From Prochlorococcus sp. MIT 0701 (lineage in GTDB: Bacteria; Cyanobacteriota; Cyanobacteriia; PCC-6307; Cyanobiaceae): 40,780 nucleotides of DNA. The notes beneath the pieces were generated by a model, which was not told where the DNA came from, made no database searches, and saw only the letters and a program-made list of their open reading frames with translations. Of this stretch, positions 26,356 to 34,565 are shown in pieces. The stretch spans positions 1 through 40,780 of the forward strand of contig NZ_JNBA01000013.1 of NCBI RefSeq assembly GCF_000760295.1, written 5' to 3'. Numbering within the stretch: the stretch's first letter is position 1; each line of letters begins with the position of its first letter. The position numbers were made by a program, and so were the translations under genes.

Positions 26356-27114
26356 TCAGTAGGCACCGCGATCCATAGGCAGCAACAGCACACCAAAGGT
26401 GCGCAGAATGATCGCTAAGTCCAACATGAATGAGCGCCCCCGGGCATAAGCAAGGTCAAGGCGAACCCGCTTGGCATAGCTGAGATTGTTGCGACCACTC
26501 ACCTGCCACAGACCAGTCAGCCCAGGGCGTACAGAAGCAACTTCATGCATAAACTCCCCATAGCGTTCAAGTTCTTTATCAACGATTGGTCTAGGACCAA
26601 CCAAACTCATTTCACCCCGCAGCACATTCAAAAACTGAGGCAGTTCATCAAGGCTGGAACGACGCAAAAATCGACCAATTGGTGTGATCCGAGGATCCTT
26701 ACGAAGCTTAAAATCACGCTCAAATTCAGCCCTCATCGAAGCAGATTTAACAAGCAAATTTGCAAGGATGTCGTCGGCATCTGCTCTCATCGTGCGGAAC
26801 TTGATACAGCCAAAGTGTCGATAATCACGACCTACTCGTCGCTGCACATAAAAAACAGGCCCAGGTGAGCTGAGTTTGACCAGCAACGCCAAAAGGAGAA
26901 AGACAGGAGAGCCGAGGCTGATCACAGCAAGGGAAAACACCACATCTCCAGATCGTTTAATCGATCTCCCCAAGCGACTCTGCTGCCCAATCAAGGCATT
27001 CGCAGGCAACGTTGAGGCTGGGGCTGCAAGCACCTCAAGATGACGACGAGAAGCCCCTCGGCCAAGGGCTCTACTACCCCCATGAAACACAAAGCGCCTG
27101 GAGGCCAATCTCAT
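26356..27114 (-). CDS. Sugar-phosphate transferase initiating polysaccharide synthesis (WcaJ/RfbP type)
   Basis: A bacterial sugar transferase of 252 residues that loads a hexose-1-phosphate onto undecaprenyl phosphate to begin exopolysaccharide or O-antigen assembly at the inner membrane. The order is: a short basic N-terminus, one hydrophobic helix (VVFSLAVISLGSPVFLLLAL), then the catalytic domain with PGPVFYVQRRVGRD, FRTMRADAD, RFLRRSSLDELPQFLNVL, MSLVGPRP and RPGLTGLWQVSGR. It lacks the long multi-helix N-terminal region of full-length WcaJ. It lies downstream of the broken glycosyltransferase on the same strand, probably one locus. Confidence 0.9.
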   Translation of the reverse strand: MRLASRRFVFHGGSRALGRGASRRHLEVLAAPASTLPANALIGQQSRLGRSIKRSGDVVFSLAVISLGSPVFLLLALLVKLSSPGPVFYVQRRVGRDYRHFGCIKFRTMRADADDILANLLVKSASMRAEFERDFKLRKDPRITPIGRFLRRSSLDELPQFLNVLRGEMSLVGPRPIVDKELERYGEFMHEVASVRPGLTGLWQVSGRNNLSYAKRVRLDLAYARGRSFMLDLAIILRTFGVLLLPMDRGAY

Positions 27115-27144
27115 GATCTCTCCAAGCGGCTCGCCTACTCAAGA

Positions 27145-28378
27145 TCAGGATCGAAACTCTAAAAGCTCCACAGGGTCACTCGCAGCAACGGCACAGGCCT
27201 GCTGATGTTGTTGCCAGGCCTGACGCAGTGCCGTCTCAAAACGCGACGCAAAAGCTTCCGGACGGAATTGTTCTGCGCAAAGGCGTACGACTTCAGGGGT
27301 CAATTGCTGCCAAAGCTGACGTTCCTCAAACCAGGCAACCGCCTGCGCGACTGATGCGACTGTCTGTTCAGGGAACAAGACCCCTGTTGGGTAAGGCCTT
27401 CCCGCCGCCGCACAACGCACGCTATCGAGCAAGCCACCCCTCCCTAAGCCAATCACTGGGGCACCTGCTGCCATGGCTTCCACTGGTGTAATTCCAAAGT
27501 CCTCCTAAGCGGCATAAACGAAGGCTCGGCAACTTGCCATCAAGGCCTCAACCTGCGCCTGGGCTTGACGACCTAGCAACTGCACTGTGGGCCCTGCCAA
27601 CTCTTCTAGGAATGTCCGCTCCGGTCCATCGCCAACCACCAACAGAGGCAAGCGCAATCGATTGAAGGCCTCAATCACAAGATCCACTCGCTTGTAAGGA
27701 ACAAGGCGACAAACACAGAGGTACACATCATTGCGAGGCTGATCCCAGCGGAAGCGATCCACCTTCACCCGTGGATGCACCACCTCCGCTTCACGCCCCC
27801 AGAAACAAGCAATCCGCCGCGCTGTAAAGCGGGAATTGGCCAAAAGATGATTCACGCGCGCACCACTGAGCTGATCCCACTGCCTGAGAACATGCAATTG
27901 CCAACGGATCAACGGCCCTAAACCGCTTTGTGCCAAGGCCGAGCGACGCAAAATAGGCATGCATCTGATCCCATGCATAACGAACGGGAGTGTGCACGTA
28001 ACTCACATGGAGCTGCTCAGGAGAGGTGAGTACCCCCTTGGCCACAAGATGGCTGCTGCTGATCACCAAGGGGTAATCACCCACATCTAACTGCTCAATC
28101 GCAAGGGGCAATAAGGGCAGGTATTGCTGCACATGGCTCACTCCCCAGGGGAGATGTTGAATCGGACTGGTCTGAATGGCGCGACCTTCCAGCCAGCTTC
28201 CTGGCCTAAGGCTTTCTCCATCAACCAGAGCTGCCAAGTCTGGTTGACAGCCCAATCTGCTCAACAGAGCATCGATAGATTGCACTACCTGCTCAGCCCC
28301 CCCTACGGCACGGGGCGTGAACCATTCATGCACCAAAGCAATCCGTTTGGGCAAGTCTTCTGGGGCCTTGCCAGCCAT
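27145..28378 (-). pseudogene. Glycosyltransferase (GT4-type) broken by a frameshift and an amber codon
   Basis: The three pieces read as one GT4 (GT-B) glycosyltransferase of about 410 residues. The N-terminus (from ATG 28378: RIALVHEWFTPRAVGGAEQV) runs to YAWDQMHAY. One extra base in the A run at 27950-27953 (T run on the coding strand) shifts the frame, which resumes as LRRSALAQSG and continues through NSRFTARRI, CRLVPYKRVDLVIEAF and VVGDGPER. It then meets TAG at 27505-27507 exactly where the family has a Glu: YAA-stop-EDFGITPVEAMAAG. Reading continues in the same frame to the end at 27145. Either lesion alone would inactivate it, since the donor-binding EDFGITPxEAMA motif is lost. Confidence 0.9.
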
Positions 28379-28468
28379 AGCGGATTGATCCTCAGTTCAT
28401 CACGAAGTCTCTCAGCCGATTGCAGCAAGAGTGCTGCGTTCCGAAGCTGGGGTAAGCCCACTTGAAGC

Positions 28469-28711
28469 ATGCCGATCAATTCCCTCCTTGAAGATGCCCT
28501 CAATCAACCTGCGATTGGTGAAACTGGGCGCTTTCGCTGGCATGCCACTCCCGTGGGCATTGCAGCTTTATGTAGACAACAAAATGCCCCACTCACCCCC
28601 CCCTTTGAAGATGCACTAAAAGAAGCTCTTCAAGTCGGTTTGGACCTAAGTCGCGAAGAGAGAGAATTCCACCAAGTCAGCCAAGGCCTTGTGCTTCTGT
28701 TTCACTCCTGA
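28469..28711 (+). CDS. Small conserved protein of unknown function
   Basis: An 80-residue soluble protein from ATG 28469 with no signal or membrane segment. It has a helical N-terminus (SLLEDALNQPAIGETG), a central RWHATPVGIAALCRQQNAP, and a helical C-terminus. I recognise it as a type of short protein conserved in marine picocyanobacteria; the family has no known role. It is divergent from the glycosyltransferase pseudogene and 78 bp upstream of the oxoprolinase gene, with which it may be co-transcribed. Confidence 0.7.
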   Translation: MPINSLLEDALNQPAIGETGRFRWHATPVGIAALCRQQNAPLTPPFEDALKEALQVGLDLSREEREFHQVSQGLVLLFHS

Positions 28712-28789
28712 ACACAAGGCCTAGTAAGCAACTCCCGCAAGGCTCGATAATGGAGGCACGATTCTCCGCCAAGCCACTGGCTCAATTGC

Positions 28790-31700
28790 ATGCCTTGGCA
28801 GTTCTGGATCGATCGCGGCGGAACCTTCACAGATCTTGTCGGAATCAATCCCGCTGGAGAATGCATTGTCCGCAAGGTGCTCTCGGAACAGCCAGGCCAG
28901 CCTGGTGATCCAGCCGTCCGAGCGATCCGGGAGGTGTTGGAGCTCAAAGCAGGACAACCAATTCCCATCGGCTTGATTGAAGAAGTGCGCCTCGGCACCA
29001 CCGTGGCGACCAATGCCTTGCTTGAAAATGCAGGAGAAGCGGTTCTTCTCTTCTGCAATCGAGGTTTCAGAGATCTGCTCCGCATCGGCGATCAGCATCG
29101 GCCTGAATTATTTGCTCTACAGATCCGCCGCACGCCCTTCCTGGCCCGAGCCGTGATCGAGGTGCCAGGCCGCCTCGATGCCAAAGGGCAAGAAATCGAA
29201 CCGATCAGCTTCGATGCAGCCCTAGAAGATGAAGTGCAGCGGCATGCCAAGGCAGGCTTGAAAAGCTGTGCCATTGCTCTCCTACATGCCTACCGCAACC
29301 CCGAACACGAACTGCACTTGCAGGACTGGTTAAATCAGCTGGGATTTAACTCCGTGGTTTGCTCCCATCAAGTTTGCCCCCTGCCACGCCTGGTACCCAG
29401 AGGACAAACCACACTTGTGGAAGGGACTGTTTCACCAGTACTTTTCAAATATCTGAACCAAGTCCGCAAGGAGCTCGGACCGTCAACACGTCTACGCATC
29501 ATGGGCTCAAGCGGTTCATTGCTGACACCTAAATGGTTACTCGCTAAAGACACCATTCTCTCCGGACCGGCAGGTGGGATGGTTGGTGCTGTCGCCGCAG
29601 CACGAGCATCAGGCCTCGCCCAACAACCTCTACTGGGCTTCGACATGGGCGGAACCTCCACCGATGTGTTTCATGTCCCTGCCGGGCAACAGGAGGAAGA
29701 CTGGCAGCGCAGCCCTGAAACAGAGGTGGCCGGCCAGCGCTTAATGGCGCAGAGGTTACCAATCCACACCGTGGCAGCAGGTGGTGGATCAATCATCAGC
29801 AGTGATGGCGAACGGCTACAGGTTGGGCCTCGCTCAGCTGGTGCTGACCCCGGACCAGCCTGCTACCGCCGTGGCGGTCCACTGACGATCACGGACGCCA
29901 ATCTCTTGCTGGGTCGCCTACAGGTGAACGAATTTCCAGCACTTTTCGGCCCATCGGCTAACCAGCCCCCAGACCTAACCGTTGTCCAAAAGCGCTTTAG
30001 ACAACTAGCGGAGACGATCGGCAGCACACCAGAAGACAGCGCAGAAGGTGCCTTAGCAATCGCTATCGAACGCATGGCTGATGCAATCCGACAGGTCTCG
30101 TTACTACGCGGTCATGACATCCGTGGAGGCGTGCTTGTGGCCTTCGGAGGGGCCAGTGGGCAACATGCCTGCCGACTAGCAGCTCAGCTAGGACTGAAGC
30201 GAGTGCTGCTTCACCCCTTAGCGGGCGTGCTCTCAGCCCATGGGATGGGCCATGCCCGTCAACGTCAATTACGCGAAAGGTCTGTGCGTGAACCTCTTAA
30301 CGAAGACTTATTGGACAAACTTCAGCAGCTCATCAAGCTGGAACAGACGCAAGCAGAACAACTACTACAAGAATCAGGAGACCTTGCAAGTGCTGTTGAC
30401 GCAGCTCCCCCAAAGCGTTGGGCCCGCATAGAACTGCGCTACGCATCCAGCGAACAAGGCTTGACGCTGTCGCTGAAGCCAACCACTTGCATCACGGATA
30501 TACAAAAGGCATTCGAGGTCGCCCACCAACAGCGCTTTAGCTATATCCCTCCTCACAATCAGCCTTTAGTGGTGGAAAGACTCGAAGTCGCAGTAGTGGC
30601 CACCGCATCCCCAAGCGATCAAGGCCGATCAAGTCGAGGTGACGTCCAACTACATACGACTCCACCACGGGGCGAGCATCAACATGCTGAGGTGCATTGG
30701 CCAAATCTTGGCTGGCAGCAGGTGCCCCTCCATCATCGCGATCGTCTGACAGCAGGGTCTGTACTAGAAGGGCCAGCGCTGATCTTAGAAGCCACAGGTT
30801 GCATCGTGCTAGAGCCCGGTTGGCAAGCAAGCGTCGATCAACAAGGAGCTCTTGTACTCGATGCCATCCCTGCAGATTCAGTGATTACCAGACACCCTGT
30901 AGCACTCGTCAAGCAAACGCCAGATCCAGTGTTGCTGGAGTTATTCCATCATCGCTTCATGGCCATCGCCGAACAAATGGGAGAACGACTACGTCAAACC
31001 AGTCGTTCAGTGAACATCCGCGAACGACTGGATTTCTCTTGCGCCTTATTCGATCATCAGGGTGCACTCGTCGCCAATGCCCCTCACATTCCGGTTCACC
31101 TTGGCTCGATGGGTGAATCAGTCGCCGATCTTCTGGCACAGATTACCGCTGGCGAACGCGAGCCACTGCGCCCAGGCGAGACAGTACTCAGCAACGATCC
31201 CTTCCATGGCGGCACCCATCTACCAGACATCACAGCGATCACACCTGTGTTCACCACAAGCGACAAGCCAAGCTATTTCGTCGCCTGTCGTGGGCATCAT
31301 GCCGATGTGGGTGGACTCACGCCCGGTTCGATGCCGCCCTTTAGTCGCAGCATCAAAGACGAAGGACTTCTCCTCCGTAACGTGTCTTTTGTGATCGATG
31401 GTCACCACGACCGAAAGAGCTGGGAGCAAAGGCTTCACAGCGGCAACATGCCGCCACGAAACCCAGCCGAATTGCTCGCCGATCTACAAGCGCAAGTCGC
31501 CGCCAACCAGTTAGGAGTTCAAGAACTGACGGCTCTTGTAGCCAGCACAGGTGATCGACAAATCAACAGATACATGACCTATGTACAGGCCAATGCGGCC
31601 GAAGCGGTGCGCAATGTGATCCCAACATTGAACAATCGCGCCTTCTCAGTAGAGCTCGACAATGGCGCAAAGCTTTGCCTACAGATCTCAATTGATAAGC

Positions 31701-32464
31701 ATCAGCGCACAGCGAAGCTTGATTTCACTGGCACCTCAGCCCAGGGCTCTGACAATTTCCAGGCCCCGCTAGCCGTAACAAAAGCAGCGGTGCTTTATGT
31801 CTTCCGCTGTTTAGTGAAAGAAACGATCCCACTCAACGCCGGTTGCTTTGAACCGCTTGAACTGATCGTTCCCGATGGCTGCTTGCTCAACCCGCAGCCA
31901 CCTGCAGCAGTCGTAGCAGGAAATGTGGAGACCTCCCAAGCGCTCTGCAATCTATTGTTCGCTGCCCTAGGGGTTATGGCAGCAAGCCAGGGCACGATGA
32001 ATAATCTCACCTTCGGCGACAGCGAACATCAGTATTACGAAACGATTGGCGGCGGCAGTGGTGCTGGCAAAGGGTTTGATGGTGCTGATGGCATACAGAC
32101 GCACATGACCAATTCCCGCCTCACGGATCCAGAGATCCTTGAGCAGCGCTATCCGGTACGGCTGGAGCTCTTTGCGTTACGACATGGCAGTGGCGGCCTT
32201 GGGCGATGGCGTGGTGGTGATGGGCTGCTGCGACAATTTCGCTTCCTAGCGCCAATGACAGCGTCGATTCTCTCTGGATCCAGACGGATTGCACCGTTCG
32301 GGCTATCAGGCGGCCTGCCGGGGGCGTTAGGAGCAAACCAACTTGAACACGTCAATGGAAGAAGAGAGCCGCTGAAAGGATGCGCAACGATCAATATCGA
32401 AGCTGGAGAGGCGTTGCTGATCTGCACCCCAGGGGCAGGAGGCTACGGCACACAGCTTGACTAA
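28790..32464 (+). CDS. 5-oxoprolinase (fused hydantoinase A and B domains)
   Basis: A 1,224-residue ATP-dependent enzyme that opens 5-oxoproline to glutamate. The N-terminal hydantoinase A part begins FWIDRGGTFTDLVG and carries GTTVATNALLE, SGPAGGMVGAV and FDMGGTSTDVFH (near residue 283), all of the actin-like ATPase type. From about residue 705 the hydantoinase B domain follows (ELFHHRFMAIAEQMGERL, RGHHADVGGLTPGSMPP, GGGSGAGKGFDGADGIQTHM). Full-length fusion matches the eukaryotic/bacterial OplaH type rather than separate HyuA and HyuB. Hydantoinase activity is the alternative. No transporter lies nearby. Confidence 0.92.
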   Translation: MPWQFWIDRGGTFTDLVGINPAGECIVRKVLSEQPGQPGDPAVRAIREVLELKAGQPIPIGLIEEVRLGTTVATNALLENAGEAVLLFCNRGFRDLLRIGDQHRPELFALQIRRTPFLARAVIEVPGRLDAKGQEIEPISFDAALEDEVQRHAKAGLKSCAIALLHAYRNPEHELHLQDWLNQLGFNSVVCSHQVCPLPRLVPRGQTTLVEGTVSPVLFKYLNQVRKELGPSTRLRIMGSSGSLLTPKWLLAKDTILSGPAGGMVGAVAAARASGLAQQPLLGFDMGGTSTDVFHVPAGQQEEDWQRSPETEVAGQRLMAQRLPIHTVAAGGGSIISSDGERLQVGPRSAGADPGPACYRRGGPLTITDANLLLGRLQVNEFPALFGPSANQPPDLTVVQKRFRQLAETIGSTPEDSAEGALAIAIERMADAIRQVSLLRGHDIRGGVLVAFGGASGQHACRLAAQLGLKRVLLHPLAGVLSAHGMGHARQRQLRERSVREPLNEDLLDKLQQLIKLEQTQAEQLLQESGDLASAVDAAPPKRWARIELRYASSEQGLTLSLKPTTCITDIQKAFEVAHQQRFSYIPPHNQPLVVERLEVAVVATASPSDQGRSSRGDVQLHTTPPRGEHQHAEVHWPNLGWQQVPLHHRDRLTAGSVLEGPALILEATGCIVLEPGWQASVDQQGALVLDAIPADSVITRHPVALVKQTPDPVLLELFHHRFMAIAEQMGERLRQTSRSVNIRERLDFSCALFDHQGALVANAPHIPVHLGSMGESVADLLAQITAGEREPLRPGETVLSNDPFHGGTHLPDITAITPVFTTSDKPSYFVACRGHHADVGGLTPGSMPPFSRSIKDEGLLLRNVSFVIDGHHDRKSWEQRLHSGNMPPRNPAELLADLQAQVAANQLGVQELTALVASTGDRQINRYMTYVQANAAEAVRNVIPTLNNRAFSVELDNGAKLCLQISIDKHQRTAKLDFTGTSAQGSDNFQAPLAVTKAAVLYVFRCLVKETIPLNAGCFEPLELIVPDGCLLNPQPPAAVVAGNVETSQALCNLLFAALGVMAASQGTMNNLTFGDSEHQYYETIGGGSGAGKGFDGADGIQTHMTNSRLTDPEILEQRYPVRLELFALRHGSGGLGRWRGGDGLLRQFRFLAPMTASILSGSRRIAPFGLSGGLPGALGANQLEHVNGRREPLKGCATINIEAGEALLICTPGAGGYGTQLD

Positions 32465-32502
32465 GCCTTATTAGCGATTCATCAACTCATACACCTATTG
32501 CT

Positions 32503-32538
32503 GATCTGTATGAACCAACGATTGAACCAATACAGATC
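32503..32538. repeat. Inverted repeat in a convergent gene gap
   Basis: Arms GATCTGTAT (32503-32511) and ATACAGATC (32530-32538) enclose an 18-base loop that itself holds two GAACCA copies. It lies between the convergent oxoprolinase and DUF4912 genes, where a bidirectional terminator would be expected. No T-tract follows in either direction, so termination is a guess. Confidence 0.4.
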
Positions 32539-32573
32539 TGAAGTAAACAATTAGCGAAGCGATCACCAACCGG

Positions 32574-33422
32574 TCAGAACCAATCAGAATCAGGTGCATG
32601 GTCGGAATCGTTCTGCTGAGATTCACGGCGGCGGCGTAAAAACTGTCCAGGACCACTGTCCAACAATCCAGAGCCAGAATCATTACTCAGCCGCCTGGTG
32701 CGATCGGAACGACCATCTCCCTGAAGAGTCTCCGAGCCAATGCCAAAGCTGGGGTTGGGATGATTTGAAATTGCACGCTGATACATCTGCTCGTGCATTC
32801 CGTCATCACCAAAATCAGCAACTTCAGCAACAGACGAAGTCGGAGAAAAAGGTTGGGAGGCGAAGTCTTGCTCCTGGCGGAAAGAGCTATATGAGGGATC
32901 AGAACTCTGCTCAGAAGGATCGCTCTGCGGCACATATACCGGTTCTGAGAAAGCTAGTGACAGCCAACCTCCCTTAGGAAGCTGATAGCCCAGCTCAAGG
33001 AGATAGTCACGGCCGCCCATCGGCACAGGAAGAAACCACTCATTAGCCTCGCTATCCACAAGAATTTCTTTGATTGCATGCCTACTGATCAAGGCATCGG
33101 CGTGGCTGTACAGATCGACCAGCCGCAGACATAGGGCTTTTGCCTTTGATTTTTTTGCCCGTTGCTGATCGGCTTTGCTGATGCTCCAGCTGCAGCGTGC
33201 CCAGTTTGAGTCCTTGGGCTGCAGTGAAACATAACTAAAATCCTGGACCCTATCCTCGGTCCTGCTGGGCTGCTTAGCAGAAGCCTGTGGCGTGGCCTTG
33301 GACGCCCCCTTTGGTTTAGTAACAAAGGCTTGAAAGCGTTGCTGGATTCCCTGAACCAGGCTAGAGACCCCTTTTTTAGTGGACTTTTCTTGGCCTGTCA
33401 CAGGAAGGTCAGCAGAAATCAA
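32574..33422 (-). CDS. DUF4912-type protein with a disordered tail
   Basis: A 282-residue product from TTG 33422; no ATG precedes the domain. Residues 1-60 are basic and low in complexity. Residues about 62-165 form a globular domain (YVSLQPKDSNWARCSWSIS, then LCLRLVDLYSHADA, EWFLPVPMGGRDYLLELGY) matching the DUF4912 pattern seen in cyanobacteria, whose function is not established. The last 110 residues are Ser/Gln/Asp-rich and likely disordered, with a basic RRRRES patch near the end. It has no signal peptide and no operon partner. Confidence 0.75.
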   Translation of the reverse strand: MISADLPVTGQEKSTKKGVSSLVQGIQQRFQAFVTKPKGASKATPQASAKQPSRTEDRVQDFSYVSLQPKDSNWARCSWSISKADQQRAKKSKAKALCLRLVDLYSHADALISRHAIKEILVDSEANEWFLPVPMGGRDYLLELGYQLPKGGWLSLAFSEPVYVPQSDPSEQSSDPSYSSFRQEQDFASQPFSPTSSVAEVADFGDDGMHEQMYQRAISNHPNPSFGIGSETLQGDGRSDRTRRLSNDSGSGLLDSGPGQFLRRRRESQQNDSDHAPDSDWF

Positions 33423-33752
33423 TTAATTTCATTTAGGCCATTTTTGGCTTGATAAAAGCTTTTGCCAGAATCTCCTGACATACGCAGAACAAACCTCGGC
33501 TGGAAGGAAAGCTAAGAGCCCAGCAGCAATCAAAACCTTTTGGTAGTGCTGATCTCTAGCAAACACCGCTGAACGGCCAAAAATCTGAAAGAGCCTCCTC
33601 GCATTTAGGGAGACGAGAGAACAAAGGGGAATCTATGGTGACAATTGGCTCAAAGTGATTCAAAAATCCATGCGCACTTAACCATCTCTGCTAAGCCTCT
33701 TTTACTAAAGACTGATTTCAAAAAAATAGTGGTAACAAGACATTTTTGAATC
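33423..33752. other. AT-rich intergenic region, no gene seen
   Basis: About 330 bp, rich in A/T runs, lie between the TVP38-type gene and the DUF4912 gene. No open frame with protein-like composition, no RNA gene and no clear terminator was found. Together with the AT-rich gene to the right it forms a block that differs from the surrounding sequence. Confidence 0.5.
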
Positions 33753-34397
33753 CTATTGATTAGGACTAGAGACCTTCTTCTTAGTAAGACCAGCGACACT
33801 AGCAAGTACAAACATCCCAAGTAGAGCAGCTCCAAGCATCAAACCAGCCCCCTGACTTACTCCAGCACCGACAGCAACAATGATGGAATCACTAATCAAT
33901 AGACTTACAATTAAGGCTGGAGTAAAAAGACGCCAACGTGTTCCGCCTATTCCAATGGCGTAGCTAAGGAAATCGAAAAGTCCGGTCATAAGGAGTCCGG
34001 TCATAAGGAAAAAGTTTCCTTCCAGTTGATTTTGATTGAAGCCTTCGATTCTCTTCATTGCTTTAACTCCAACCAAGCGGCGAACAGGCTCTCTTCCATA
34101 GTTTCTAGCTATAAAAAATGCTGCTTGGCAAAAGATAAGATCAGCTAAAACAATTGTTATGTATCCTGTTTTAAACCCCAATAGAGAACCTGCTAAAAGT
34201 GAATATGCAGAACTAGGCAAAGCAGGCAAAATGATACTAATCCCTCGAAGTAGCATTATCCCCAAAGGGGCCCAAATGCCCATACTTTCCACCGCATTAC
34301 GAAGCGGCTCAATGCCATATGTCTGTATGAGGTAAACCAGAACAACAAATGCTCCTAGCCAAAATGCAATCAGGAAAAACTTACGCAATTTATTCAT
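33753..34397 (-). CDS. TVP38/TMEM64-family (DedA-like) membrane protein
   Basis: A 214-residue polytopic protein from ATG 34397 with about five to six hydrophobic helices. The SNARE-associated/VTT domain signatures are present: LPALPSSAYSLLAGSLLGFKTGY, here split as LPALPSSAYSLLAG and LLGFKTGY, then an ARNYGREPVRRL amphipathic stretch and FFLMTG with a helical hairpin. Family members are thought to be lipid or small-molecule transporters; the substrate is unknown. The gene is visibly AT-richer than its neighbours and sits next to tRNA-Ser, which suggests acquisition. A 15-bp in-frame duplication gives LMTGLLMTGLF. Confidence 0.82.
   Translation of the reverse strand: MNKLRKFFLIAFWLGAFVVLVYLIQTYGIEPLRNAVESMGIWAPLGIMLLRGISIILPALPSSAYSLLAGSLLGFKTGYITIVLADLIFCQAAFFIARNYGREPVRRLVGVKAMKRIEGFNQNQLEGNFFLMTGLLMTGLFDFLSYAIGIGGTRWRLFTPALIVSLLISDSIIVAVGAGVSQGAGLMLGAALLGMFVLASVAGLTKKKVSSPNQ
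33979..34008 (-). repeat. 15-bp tandem duplication inside the TVP38-type gene
   Basis: AGTCCGGTCATAAGG occurs twice in direct succession (33979-33993 and 33994-34008). It adds five residues in frame, within a hydrophobic segment. Identical units suggest recent slippage. Confidence 0.9.
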
Positions 34398-34453
34398 TTT
34401 GAAATACCTCGAGCAATTTTCATATTTTGCACCAGGGAAGAAGAATCAAGCAA

Positions 34454-34538
34454 CGGAGAGGGTGGGATTCGAACCCACGGACGGTTTCCCGTCAAACGAT
34501 TTCGAGTCGTTCGCTTTCGACCACTCAGCCACCTCTCC
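34454..34538 (-). tRNA. tRNA-Ser (anticodon CGA)
   Basis: An 85-nt class II tRNA on the minus strand. The acceptor pairs GGAGAGG with CCTCTCC and has discriminator G. The anticodon loop is CTCGAAA in an AACGA/TCGTT stem, giving CGA (serine UCG). It has a long variable arm and a GTGGG/CCCAC T-arm with loop TTCGAAT, and no CCA. The AT-rich TVP38-type gene lies on its 3' side; no duplicated 3' fragment was seen in the window. Confidence 0.95.
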
Positions 34539-34565
34539 AGACGCCCGTAAAGACGCAAGTCAACT

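Noticed and set aside
28303..28503. Minus-strand frame with a helical N-terminus (MLQVGLPQLRNAALLLQ)
   Set aside because: It overlaps both the start of the glycosyltransferase pseudogene and the start of the 80-residue protein gene. The end is plainly out-of-frame glycosyltransferase sequence.
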